Positions 16,673 to 25,400 of a stretch of DNA of 64,000 nucleotides are shown in pieces. A program made the position numbers and the translations under genes. The stretch is from Streptomyces beigongshangae (lineage in GTDB: Bacteria > Actinomycetota > Actinomycetes > Streptomycetales > Streptomycetaceae). The DNA lies in the NCBI RefSeq assembly GCF_019710745.1, contig NZ_JAHKJW010000027.1, forward strand, positions 1-64,000. The letters run 5' to 3'. A model generated the notes under the pieces. That model had not been told where the DNA came from and did no database searches. It saw only the letters and a program-made list of their open reading frames with translations. How positions within the stretch are numbered: the first letter of the stretch is position 1; every line of letters starts with the position of its first letter.

Positions 16673-17857
16673 ATGCCGGTCAGCACCCCGATGGCCGTTG
16701 TCGAAGCCGACGACGCACTGTGGCAGGAGTACCAGGACCTGACCGTGCGCAGCTACGGACACCGGGTGCAGGACGTCGCCCGCCTTCGCGCGCACGGCGA
16801 CGCTCGGGTGGCCGTGCTGGGCGGCCGCGTCATTGGCGGCGGCCTGGGCCTCGCGGTCCCTCAGTTCTTCGGCGGCCGCCCGGTCCCGGGAGCCTGCCTG
16901 GCGGGCGGCTGCATCGCGCCCGAAGCCCGGGGCAGCCGGCTGTGGTCGACGCTGCTCGAAGAGCGGCTGCGGCCCCTGAAGGAGCAGGGCGCAGTCCTGG
17001 CGACCGCGTGGACCGCCTCCACCGGGTACGGGCGCCGTATGGGCTGGGCCGCGCCGAGCCAGGTCTGTTCCTGGACGGTGCCCACCGAGGAGCTGCGCGG
17101 CATCACCGACGGCTGCGGCTTCGAAATCGTCCACGGCGCCGACGATCAGGACCGGGAGGGGCAGCAGAAACTCGCTGGGGAATGGAACGGGCCGTGGCAG
17201 CGGCCCTCCTGGTGGCCGCACTGGCAGCAGGCCGAACACCCCGGCATGACGCGCTACCGCTTCGCCCTGCCAGACCGGGCCCCAGAGGGGCTGCTCGCGA
17301 TCGCCTTCGACCGGGACCGTGCCGATGGCCGCCGCCTGGTCGTCCACGACTTCTGGGCGGCGACCGGCGAGGCGGCCACGGCCATGCTCGGCTTCCTCGG
17401 ACGCCACCACAGCCGCATTGCGACCGTCATGTTCCAGCGCACCGCCCTGCCGCCCGTCCCGCTGCTGCAGAACCATCTGCGCCGTGCAGGGGCGGCCTGC
17501 GCCACCTCCTGGCACCCCTGGATGCTGCGCATCCTCGACCCCGCCGAGGCTGTTCGCCGCCGCGGCTGGTCCCAGGACCTCGACCTCACCCTCCCGCTAG
17601 CCCTGCGCGCCGATGACGACAGCCCGTCTGCGGCTTTGCTCCTGCGCATCACGTGCGGCGCCGCGGACTTGACGCCGCACTGCGGCGAGCGGCACGGGAT
17701 CGCTCTCACTTCCCGCCAGTTCGCCCACTGGTATGCGGGCGGCTACCGCACGACGACCGCGGCCCTTCTCGACGGCGTCCACGGCGAGCCGCGAACGGTG
17801 GCCCAGCTCGTTCGCGCCACCGCTGACCGCGAACCGTGGATGTCCGAGTACTTCTGA
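16673..17857 (+). CDS. Eis-like GNAT acetyltransferase
   Basis: A 394-residue protein with the three-part layout of Eis-type acetyltransferases: N-terminal GNAT (residues 1-135, with CIAPEARGSRLWSTLLEERL as the CoA site), a second degenerate GNAT (about 150-285) and a C-terminal SCP2-like domain (about 290-390) ending in free EYF. Eis proteins acetylate amines of antibiotics or peptides. The C-terminal carboxylate is used as a base in known members, and this protein ends MSEYF. GAAGGAAG precedes the ATG by five bases. In this cluster it could tailor the product or give self-resistance; both are inference. Confidence 0.85.
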   Translation: MPVSTPMAVVEADDALWQEYQDLTVRSYGHRVQDVARLRAHGDARVAVLGGRVIGGGLGLAVPQFFGGRPVPGACLAGGCIAPEARGSRLWSTLLEERLRPLKEQGAVLATAWTASTGYGRRMGWAAPSQVCSWTVPTEELRGITDGCGFEIVHGADDQDREGQQKLAGEWNGPWQRPSWWPHWQQAEHPGMTRYRFALPDRAPEGLLAIAFDRDRADGRRLVVHDFWAATGEAATAMLGFLGRHHSRIATVMFQRTALPPVPLLQNHLRRAGAACATSWHPWMLRILDPAEAVRRRGWSQDLDLTLPLALRADDDSPSAALLLRITCGAADLTPHCGERHGIALTSRQFAHWYAGGYRTTTAALLDGVHGEPRTVAQLVRATADREPWMSEYF

Positions 17858-17961
17858 CCCCCTCACCGCCCACAGCAGACCGCTGCCGCACCACAGGGGG
17901 CCGAAGCCGGCCCCGGAGCACGTGCAGCGCCCCCTACTTCCCCCAGACCACGGGAGGCTTG

Positions 17962-19389
17962 ATGACCGGCCGTCGGCCCAGAACGCCGAACGCAGCGCTC
18001 GCTGTGCTCCTCAACGGGCACGGCATGAGTCACAAAGGGCTCGCCTTCCGCGTCAACCAGCTGGCCGAGCATGCCGGGAATGCCACGGCGTACAAGCACA
18101 GCAGTGTCGCCCGCTGGCTCGCCGGAGCAACGCCCAAGGACCCCGTGCCCCAGTACATCGCCACCGCGTTGAGCGAACGGATCGGCAGAACGGTCACGGT
18201 GGAGGAGATCGGCATGGATGCAGTCCCCGAAGAGGCACCGCGCGGCTGGAATTTTCCTCGCGGCCGTGAGGAGGCCATCAAGGGTGCGCGCTCCCACTGG
18301 AGTGGCGCCGACGGGCCGTGCGGCGCGTTCGCCGCGTCCGGCTACGTGCTGCCGGTCATTCGGTGGCTCGCCGTCCCCGCCGACTCCATAAACGCGACGC
18401 TCCCGCCACACCCCTCGGACTGCGCCTCCACCGGGCAGGAGAGCAGCAGCGCCGCACGGCTGATCGGCACGCAGGACCTGAAGGAGCTGACGGACGCGGC
18501 CGAGCAGGCCCGCGTGTGGGACGCCCAGTTCGGCGGCGCGAACTGGCGGTTGAGCTCGATCCGGCGCTGCCTGAACGAACGGGCCCTGCCTCTGCTCGAT
18601 GCCCGGCAGGGGGAGGCGACCGCGCGTGAGCTGTTCTCCATCACCGCGGAGTTGTCCCGCGTCGCGGCCTGGGCGGCGTTCGACGCCGGGCGCAGTGCGT
18701 CCGCCCAGCAGCACTTCGTGCAGGCACTGCGCCTGGCGCGCGCCGGCGGCGACGTCGAAATGGGCACCTACGTTCTGACCACCATGGCCCTGCACACCCT
18801 CTTGGAGGGCGCACCGGACCAGGCCCTCGACATGGCCCAAGGGGCCTTCCACCGCGGCCGCCGTCACGCTTCCCGCCGGGTCCTGGCCTTCGCCAAGCTG
18901 GCCGAGGCGCGTGCGCTGGCCCGTATGGGAGACGCGACCGGGGCGAGCACCGCGCTGAGCCGGGCGGAATCCTGGCTCGACAAGATCACCCCCGGGGCCC
19001 AGGACTCCCCGCGGCTCTCCTACGTCACCCACGGCCGCCTCGCGGCGGACGCCACCGAGATCTTCCGCGATCTGCGCAAGCCCAAGGCCGCCCTCGGCTG
19101 GAGCCAGCAGGCGGGCAAACTGTCCGACGTCCACCAGACACGGGCTGTGGGCCTTCGCATGGCTGTCGTTGCCACAGCCGCCTGCCAGGCACGAGACCTC
19201 GACCAGGCACTCGACCACGCCGACCAGGCCCTGGTGCTCTTACAGCGGGTGGAGTCGACCCGTGCCCGTACCTACCTCGAAGACGTTGCCACCGCTCTCG
19301 CGCCGTGGGCGGCCGAGCCTCGGACGAACGCCTTCGTGCAACGCCTTCACGAGGGCGAGTTGACCACCGGGGCGGGAGCCGCGAGATGA
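17962..19389 (+). CDS. NsdA-like TPR transcriptional regulator
   Basis: A 475-residue regulator starting MTGRRPRTPNA after GGGAGG. The head (residues 10-85) contains a divergent HTH: MSHKGLAFRVNQLAEHAG, SVARWLAGATPKDPVPQYIA. The body is TPR-like (FDAGRSASAQQHFVQALRLA and further repeats). It shares long blocks with the regulator at 9333-10715, including the GG-NW--SS motif and the ALRLARAGGD-E segment, so the pair probably arose by duplication and may bind related sites or each other. It follows the Eis-like gene after about 100 bp and likely controls the second half of the cluster. Confidence 0.8.
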   Translation: MTGRRPRTPNAALAVLLNGHGMSHKGLAFRVNQLAEHAGNATAYKHSSVARWLAGATPKDPVPQYIATALSERIGRTVTVEEIGMDAVPEEAPRGWNFPRGREEAIKGARSHWSGADGPCGAFAASGYVLPVIRWLAVPADSINATLPPHPSDCASTGQESSSAARLIGTQDLKELTDAAEQARVWDAQFGGANWRLSSIRRCLNERALPLLDARQGEATARELFSITAELSRVAAWAAFDAGRSASAQQHFVQALRLARAGGDVEMGTYVLTTMALHTLLEGAPDQALDMAQGAFHRGRRHASRRVLAFAKLAEARALARMGDATGASTALSRAESWLDKITPGAQDSPRLSYVTHGRLAADATEIFRDLRKPKAALGWSQQAGKLSDVHQTRAVGLRMAVVATAACQARDLDQALDHADQALVLLQRVESTRARTYLEDVATALAPWAAEPRTNAFVQRLHEGELTTGAGAAR

Positions 19390-19567
19390 ACGCACCGACA
19401 CGCAGCACGCAGCGGTGCGGTCAGCGCGCGGCCACGGTCCGAGGCCCGCCGCATGTGCTGGACGCCCACGCGCCAGCCGGCCGCTGAATAGATTCGACAT
19501 CTGCCCCAGGGACTGCACGCCTTGCGCGCACCACGCCCTCCTCGTACCTCGTGAAAGAGCCAGCCCC

Positions 19568-20470
19568 ATGACGAACGCCGTCTCTCTGCCCCCGGACCTG
19601 CACCAGTGGATCACCCGTCACGTCACCGGCATGGACACCGCCGCCGTGACGGACGCCTCCTGGCCGCGCGGGGACTCCCGCGTCTGGCGCGTTCGCGCGG
19701 ACCACGGCACCGTCTTCGTCAAGCTCTACCCCTCCGCCGAGACGTACGAGCGCGAGGTGAAGGGCTGCGAGCACGCGAAGCGGGCGCTCGCTGCGGACGA
19801 GGCGCCGCACCTGCTGGCCAGGGCCCCGGAACGGCCGGCGGTCGTCCTCTCCGCGCTCCCCGGGCGCGTCGTACGGGGACTGCCGCTGGAGCAGGCCGAG
19901 GAACAGCAGGTGCACCGGCTCGCCGGTGACCTGCTGCGCCGCTGGCACGACGCCCCGGAGCCGGTCAGCGACCTTGAGCACCAGCGCATCATGGCGTCGG
20001 TGACCGCGCAGGCCGATGAGGCCGCCATGATCCTGGACCGCCTCGGCGACCAGTTCTCCCCCGCCGAGCAGGATCTCGTCCGTGACGCGGCCCGTGACCT
20101 GCCCGGCCTCGCCCAAGGGCTCCCGCTGGTCTACCGGCACGGCGACTACTCACCCCGCAACTGGCTCTGGGACCCGGAACCCACGCCGGGGCATCACGGC
20201 CTGATCGACTTCGAGGAGTCCGCGCCGGGCCTCGCCATCGAGGACCTCGTGTGGTTGTGCGGCGCCGCGTGGCCCACCCGCCCCGACCTGCGCGACGCCT
20301 TCCTCACCGGATACGGCCGGTCTCTGTCGTCGACCGAGCAGCGCGCGCTCGTCCTGCTCACCGCCCGCCTGGGGGTCTCCTACCTCAACACCGGCCTGAC
20401 CAAGACCGACACCGTCCTCATCGACCGAGGCCGCACCGTCCTGCAGCACATGGTCCGCGCCCCCCGCTGA
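19568..20470 (+). CDS. APH-family small-molecule kinase
   Basis: A 300-residue aminoglycoside-phosphotransferase-fold protein. The Brenner motif is LVYRHGDYSPRNWLWDPEPT (catalytic Asp in HGD), and the metal site is HGLIDFEESAPGLAIEDLVW. The N-terminal lobe is short with VFVKLYPSAETYEREV, the Lys expected to bind ATP. Such kinases phosphorylate sugars, cyclitols, amino alcohols or antibiotics. It closely resembles the kinase half of the fusion at 30052-31497 (same spacing of HGD and IDFE, both followed by an AFL(T/A)GYGRSL motif), so the two may be recent relatives. Confidence 0.85.
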   Translation: MTNAVSLPPDLHQWITRHVTGMDTAAVTDASWPRGDSRVWRVRADHGTVFVKLYPSAETYEREVKGCEHAKRALAADEAPHLLARAPERPAVVLSALPGRVVRGLPLEQAEEQQVHRLAGDLLRRWHDAPEPVSDLEHQRIMASVTAQADEAAMILDRLGDQFSPAEQDLVRDAARDLPGLAQGLPLVYRHGDYSPRNWLWDPEPTPGHHGLIDFEESAPGLAIEDLVWLCGAAWPTRPDLRDAFLTGYGRSLSSTEQRALVLLTARLGVSYLNTGLTKTDTVLIDRGRTVLQHMVRAPR

Positions 20471-20542
20471 CCCACCCGCCCCGGGCGCCGCACCTTTGCC
20501 CGGGGCCCAGCGCCTTCCCGCCCACCACGTCCGGAGACGCGC

Positions 20543-21646
20543 GTGATACCTGCCCACGAGACCGGCCCCCGCCAACCCTTACCTTCCTACGCGAGACCCG
20601 CCGACGGGGACAGCGCATCCGCGGCCCGGCCCGGCCCGGCAGGAACCGCCCGCCTGGACGTCGACATCGACGACATCCGCGCGCTTATGACGACCACCTG
20701 CACCCAGGCCGGCGTGCCCAGCGGCGGGACCGCCCGCGTCGTCGAGCACTACCTTGACGGTGAACTGCGGGGGAAACCGTCCCACGGCGTGGCCAAGTTC
20801 GCCTTCGAGTCGCAGTTCTTCTCCCAGCGCATCGGCCCGCCCCGCATCACGCACGAGCGCGGCGCCATGGCGATCGTGGACGGCCGACGCGAAGTCGGGC
20901 CGCTCAGCGCCGACTTCGCCGCCCGGATCGCCGCCCGCAAGGCGCGCCGGCTCGGCGTGGGCATCGTCGGCATGGTCAACACCCAGCGGTACGGCATCCT
21001 CGCGTCGTTCAGTGAGCACATCGCCGAGTGGGGCATGGTCGGCCTGGTGGCGAACACCTCGCGCCCGGAAGCCACGGTGCACGGCGCCCGGACCCCCATC
21101 CTCGGCGTCAACCCGGTCAGCTTCGCCTTCCCGACCAGCGATGGCACCATCAGCGCGGACATGTCGACCACGCTGGCCCCCATGGGCGTGCTCTGGGAGG
21201 CACGGCGCTCCGGCTCACCACTGCCCACGGACTGTTTCGTCGACGAGCACGGCGTGTTCACCGACGACCCCGACGCCGCCCGTGCGGCGATGGTCTTCGG
21301 CGAACACCGCGGCTTCGCCCTCTCCCTGCTCATCCAGGTACTCACCGGCTCCCTCTTCGGCTTCCCCATGGGCGAGGGCGTGGACTCCACCTGGACCACC
21401 GGCTACACGTTCATCGCCCTCGACCCGTCCTACGCCGGCCAGGGTGACAGTCACCTGACGGCCAACACCCGCCTCGTCGCCACGATCCGGCAGTCCGCGA
21501 CACGCGAAGGCGGAAACGTGCGCCTGCCCGGCCAGGAGAGCAAGGACCGTGCGGCGCGCGCCCGGAGTGCAGGCCGCATCCAACTCGACGAAGGCCTCTA
21601 CCGGCGGCTGCAGGCCCGCGCAGCCGGCAACTTCACCTCGGACTGA
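20543..21646 (+). CDS. Ldh_2-family dehydrogenase (malate/sulfolactate/imine reductase type)
   Basis: A 367-residue member of the YlbC/ComC/Dpkal family, which reduces 2-oxoacids or cyclic imines with NAD(P)H. The first active-site His is present (GKPSHGVAKFAFE), and the nucleotide-binding region is ILGVNPVSFAFPTSDGTIS. The second His motif, usually NSNHFG, reads NTQRYG here, so an active-site residue is replaced. The start GTG 20543 follows GGAG by seven bases. Codon 13 is TTA (20579-20581), a rare Leu codon needing the bldA tRNA. It may act on a 2-oxoacid from the aldolase module. Confidence 0.8.
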   Translation: MIPAHETGPRQPLPSYARPADGDSASAARPGPAGTARLDVDIDDIRALMTTTCTQAGVPSGGTARVVEHYLDGELRGKPSHGVAKFAFESQFFSQRIGPPRITHERGAMAIVDGRREVGPLSADFAARIAARKARRLGVGIVGMVNTQRYGILASFSEHIAEWGMVGLVANTSRPEATVHGARTPILGVNPVSFAFPTSDGTISADMSTTLAPMGVLWEARRSGSPLPTDCFVDEHGVFTDDPDAARAAMVFGEHRGFALSLLIQVLTGSLFGFPMGEGVDSTWTTGYTFIALDPSYAGQGDSHLTANTRLVATIRQSATREGGNVRLPGQESKDRAARARSAGRIQLDEGLYRRLQARAAGNFTSD

Positions 21647-21689
21647 CCTCCTCCCCATCCTCATCCTCTCGACGTCTGGAGTGCACGTG

Positions 21690-22835
21690 ATGCGTTTTCA
21701 CTGGTTCCTGCCCACCGCCAGCGACGGCCGGTCTCTGACCGTCGGCACCCGAGGTACCCACGGCCCGGAGGCCGCCGGCGGCAAACCGGCCCGCGTCACG
21801 GCCGACCGTTTCCGACCACCGACCATCCGCTACCTGACGCAGATCGCCCAGGCAGCTGAGGCGAACGGCTTCGACGCCATCCTCACGCCCACCGGCACGT
21901 GGTGCGAGGATGCCTGGCTCACCTGCGCCGCGCTCGCGCAGGAGACCGAACGGCTGAAGTTCCTGGTCGCCTTCCGTCCCGGCCTGATCTCCCCCACCTT
22001 GGCCGCGCAGCAGGCCAGCACTCTCCAGCGCCTGTCCGGCGGCCGGCTGCTGCTCAACGTCGTCACCGGGGGTGAACGCGACGAGCAGGCCCGCTTCGGC
22101 GACCACCTGGTCAAAGCCGACCGCTACGCACGCACCGACGAGTTCCTCACCGTGCTGCGCGGCGCCTGGAGCGGCGAGCCGCTCATCTTCAAGGGCCAGT
22201 ACTACGACGTCGTCAACGCCACCGTGCTCGCCCCGCCCGACCCGCTGCCACGGCTGTACTTCGGCGGGTCCTCGTCGGAGGCCGGGCCCGTCGCGGCCCG
22301 TCACATCGACACCTACCTCACCTGGGGCGAGCCGCCCGACCAGGTCGCCCAGAAGATCGCCTGGATACGCGAACTCGCTTATCAGGCCGGCCGGCAGGTG
22401 CGGTTCGGGATCCGCTTCCACGTCGTGACCCGCGACACCAGCACCGAAGCGTGGGCCGCGGCCGAGCGCCTCCTCGTCGGCCTCGATGCCGCCCACGTCG
22501 GACGGGTCCAGAACATGCTCGCGGCCAGCGAGTCCACCGGCCAGGCACGGATGAATGCCCTGCACAAGCCGTTTCGCGACGACTCCTGGGCCCGGTCCGA
22601 CCTGGAGATCTACCCCAACGTCTGGTCCGGGGTCGGGCTACTGCGCGGCGGCGCCGGAACGGCGCTGGTTGGCAGCCACACCGAGGTCGCCGACCGGATC
22701 GCCGAGTACGCGGACCTGGGCATCGACGAGTTCATCCTGTCCGGCTTCCCCCACCTGGAGGAGGCATACAGGGTCGGCGAAGGCGTCCTGCCCGAGCTGC
22801 GCCGCCGAGGGCACGCGCCGGAGCTGCACCGATGA
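21690..22835 (+). CDS. LLM-class flavin-dependent monooxygenase
   Basis: A 381-residue luciferase-like TIM barrel of the alkanesulfonate monooxygenase (SsuD) type, using FMNH2 and oxygen. Family blocks: MRFHWFLPTASDGRS, FDAILTPTGTWCEDAWLTCA, LVAFRPGLISPTLAAQQAST, GRLLLNVVTGGERDEQARFG and PRLYFGGSSSEAG. Start ATG 21690 (GGAG eight bases before); GTG 21687 is an alternative. SsuD relatives in biosynthetic clusters oxidise C-H, C-S or amine positions. No flavin reductase is encoded nearby, so a housekeeping one would supply FMNH2. Confidence 0.85.
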   Translation: MRFHWFLPTASDGRSLTVGTRGTHGPEAAGGKPARVTADRFRPPTIRYLTQIAQAAEANGFDAILTPTGTWCEDAWLTCAALAQETERLKFLVAFRPGLISPTLAAQQASTLQRLSGGRLLLNVVTGGERDEQARFGDHLVKADRYARTDEFLTVLRGAWSGEPLIFKGQYYDVVNATVLAPPDPLPRLYFGGSSSEAGPVAARHIDTYLTWGEPPDQVAQKIAWIRELAYQAGRQVRFGIRFHVVTRDTSTEAWAAAERLLVGLDAAHVGRVQNMLAASESTGQARMNALHKPFRDDSWARSDLEIYPNVWSGVGLLRGGAGTALVGSHTEVADRIAEYADLGIDEFILSGFPHLEEAYRVGEGVLPELRRRGHAPELHR

Positions 22836-22881
22836 GGCCCGCCCCCCACCGCCCCCGCATGCCGCAGTGGAAGGAGAAGAC

Positions 22882-24396
22882 ATGAAGAACGTCCTGGTGA
22901 TCGGTGTCGGCCCGCACGCCCGCCGCTCCCACCTGCCCGCCCTGACCGCCGGACAGCGCGACGGCCTCGTCGGCACGATCTGCGGGGTCGACGTCCTCGG
23001 CGCCGCCAGCGTCCTGACCGTCTTCGACAGCGACGACGGACCGCACGACCTGCCGGTGACCCCCATCGTGCCGTTCCCCGCCAAGGAACAGACGCTGCCG
23101 GAAGCCGTGCGCCAGACCCTGGACGGCATCGTCGCCCGCCGCGGCATCGACGCAGTGGTGATAGCCACCGAGCCCGCCTTCCACATGGTCTACGCCCGCT
23201 GGGCCCTCGAACGCGGCCTGAGCGTCCTGCTGGACAAGCCGCTGGGGATACGCGCCCATGCCTCCACCGACCCGGCACAGGCCGCCGCGGTCCTCACCGA
23301 CGTGGACGACCTCCTAGCCCACTACCAACTCGCCCGCCAGCGCCGTCCCGACCTCATGGTGAGCGTGCAGTCCCAGCGCCGCTACCACCCGGCGTTCTGG
23401 CAGCTGCGCGCCCTCATCGCCGAGGTCGCCGAGACGACCGGTTGCCCGGTCACCTCCGTGCAGTCCTTCCACAGCGACGGCCAGTGGCGCCTGCCGGACG
23501 AACTGCTCGACCTCGACTACCACGGCTACGACCGCGGCTACGGCAAGTGCGCCCACAGCGGCTACCACTTCTTCGACATCATCCCGTGGCTGCTGGCCGC
23601 GGGTGACACCAGCGGCAAGAACGCCGACACCGTGCGCGTCCACACCGAGGTCACCCGGCCCGCCGACCTCCTGGCGCAGCTCGGCGTCACCGACTACGAG
23701 CGGCTCTTCGACGGCTTCGCCACCCGCAACCGGTACACCGACGCCGAGCTGTACACCGGGCTCCGCGGCTTCGGCGAAGTCGACGCGAGCATCTCCCTGG
23801 CCTTCACCAGCGCCGGCCGCACCCTCACCCTGGGCACCCTCAACCTGTTCCACAACGGCTTCTCCCAGCGCGGGAATCTCGCCCCCGCCGCCGCCCTCTA
23901 CAAGGGCAACGGCCGCGTCCGGCAGGAGACGCACATCATCCAGCAAGGCCCCTTCCAGGCACTGCACCTGCACTCCCTGCAGACCCTGGAGGACGACTCC
24001 TCCATCGGCGACCGGTACGCGACCGGCGGGGACCGGCATATCGAGGTGCACGTCTTCCGCAACGACCGCTTCCGGCCCGGCTGGAAGCCCTACGCACGCC
24101 TCGGCCACGACGCCCTCACCACCACCGTGGACGACCGGATCGCGGCGCCGACCCAGCAGTCCTCGCGGCGGCGCAGCATGCACGAGTTCCTCCTCCACCT
24201 CAACGGGCGGCGCAGCCGCCACCAGATGCGCTCCGACCTCACCACCCACCGCACGGCCGCCGCCCTGATGGCCGGCACCTACCTGTCGATGGCCCGCCGC
24301 TGGACGGGCGCCTCGCCCGAAGTCACGTTGAGCCTGACGCCGCCACTCGCCGCGATCCCCGCACCGGTGCGGTGCCGGGAGGTGGTCGTGCGGTGA
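22882..24396 (+). CDS. Gfo/Idh/MocA-like oxidoreductase
   Basis: A 504-residue protein, long for the family (usually 330-400). It starts MKNVLVIGVGPHARRSHLPA, a Rossmann nucleotide motif, after AAGGAGAAGAC. EPAFHMVYARWALERGLSVL and LLDKPLGIRAHAS correspond to the conserved EKP-type motif, with DKP replacing EKP. YGKCAHSGYHFFDIIPWLLA holds the D-x-x-x-H-like catalytic segment (H-x-x-x-D-I). The extra length lies in the C-terminal half (about 300-500). Such enzymes oxidise or epimerise sugars and cyclitols, which suggests a sugar-like moiety. It overlaps the next kinase gene by 4 bp. Confidence 0.85.
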   Translation: MKNVLVIGVGPHARRSHLPALTAGQRDGLVGTICGVDVLGAASVLTVFDSDDGPHDLPVTPIVPFPAKEQTLPEAVRQTLDGIVARRGIDAVVIATEPAFHMVYARWALERGLSVLLDKPLGIRAHASTDPAQAAAVLTDVDDLLAHYQLARQRRPDLMVSVQSQRRYHPAFWQLRALIAEVAETTGCPVTSVQSFHSDGQWRLPDELLDLDYHGYDRGYGKCAHSGYHFFDIIPWLLAAGDTSGKNADTVRVHTEVTRPADLLAQLGVTDYERLFDGFATRNRYTDAELYTGLRGFGEVDASISLAFTSAGRTLTLGTLNLFHNGFSQRGNLAPAAALYKGNGRVRQETHIIQQGPFQALHLHSLQTLEDDSSIGDRYATGGDRHIEVHVFRNDRFRPGWKPYARLGHDALTTTVDDRIAAPTQQSSRRRSMHEFLLHLNGRRSRHQMRSDLTTHRTAAALMAGTYLSMARRWTGASPEVTLSLTPPLAAIPAPVRCREVVVR

Positions 24397-25400
24397 GCGC
24401 CTCCCCCACGGTGTCCCCGCCGTCCCTGGCCGACCTCCTGGGTCAGGCCCTGACCCGGGTGCTCGCCGACTGCCGCCCCCACACGGGCGTTCCCCTGGTG
24501 ACCGAGCGGGTCAGCGGCGGCAACGTCGCCCACGTCTTTTCCGTCCGCGGACCCGCCGGCCGCGTGATCATCAAGATCCGCCGGGAACACTTCGCCCGCA
24601 TCCCGTCCCTGCGCGCCGACCCGGCGCTCATCGGCGACGAGCGCCGGCTGCTCGCGCTCTACCACGCCGCCGCGCCCGGCGTCTTCCCGCGCGTTCTCGC
24701 CTTCCACGACGACACGCACGCGATGGTGCTCAGCGACGTCTTCCCCGACGGCCGTACCTACCACCAGCACCTGACCGAGCGATCTGCCACCGTCCGCGAA
24801 ATGGCCCGCCTGGGCCGCGCACTTCGCCGCGTCCACCAGGCCACCCGCGACGCACACGCACCCCAGCGGCAGCATCTCGACCCGCGCTTCCCCGCCTACC
24901 GGCGGGACTTCGCCCTCCGCTCCCTGGGCCACCCCGCTCTGGACGCGGCCTGCGCGGAGATGGCCGGCCGCCCCGAACACCAGCTCGTCCTGGGGGACCT
25001 GGCACCGAAGAACATCAGCATCACCGACGCCCGGATCGGCCTGTGCGACCTCGACAACGCCCATCACGGCTGGCCGCTCTACGACCTCGGCTACTTCGCC
25101 GGACACCTTCTGATCCACCACCTCAACCGCCCCCGCGAACTTCCCGCCCTGCTCACGGCGCTGCTCACGGGCTACGACGGTGAGCGGACCCTGACGCGGC
25201 CGGACGCGGCGCTGGCCGCCACCGTCGCCGCCGGAATCGTCCTCTACCGCCTCGGCGACAGCGTCGTCCCCTACTCGGCCGGTCAGCCGGCCGCGCTCGC
25301 CGACCGCTACCGCGGGCGAGCACGCGCCCTGCTCGACCACGGGACACTCACCCTCCAGGACCTCGTGCGCGCCGCACAGCCAAAGACGGGTGCCGCATGA
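24393..25400 (+). CDS. APH-family kinase
   Basis: A 335-residue kinase, coupled by a GTGA overlap to the oxidoreductase before it and by ATGA to the gene after it. The N lobe has VIIKIRREHFARIPSL (ATP-binding Lys) and the catalytic loop is HQLVLGDLAPKNISITDARI, with GD in place of HGD and Asn as metal ligand. LCDLDNAHHGWPLYDLGYFA is the DFD-equivalent. It looks functional and is more related to methylthioribose/homoserine-kinase-like branches than to the kinase at 19568. A sugar or cyclitol produced by the neighbouring oxidoreductase is a reasonable guess for its substrate. Confidence 0.8.
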   Translation: MSASPTVSPPSLADLLGQALTRVLADCRPHTGVPLVTERVSGGNVAHVFSVRGPAGRVIIKIRREHFARIPSLRADPALIGDERRLLALYHAAAPGVFPRVLAFHDDTHAMVLSDVFPDGRTYHQHLTERSATVREMARLGRALRRVHQATRDAHAPQRQHLDPRFPAYRRDFALRSLGHPALDAACAEMAGRPEHQLVLGDLAPKNISITDARIGLCDLDNAHHGWPLYDLGYFAGHLLIHHLNRPRELPALLTALLTGYDGERTLTRPDAALAATVAAGIVLYRLGDSVVPYSAGQPAALADRYRGRARALLDHGTLTLQDLVRAAQPKTGAA

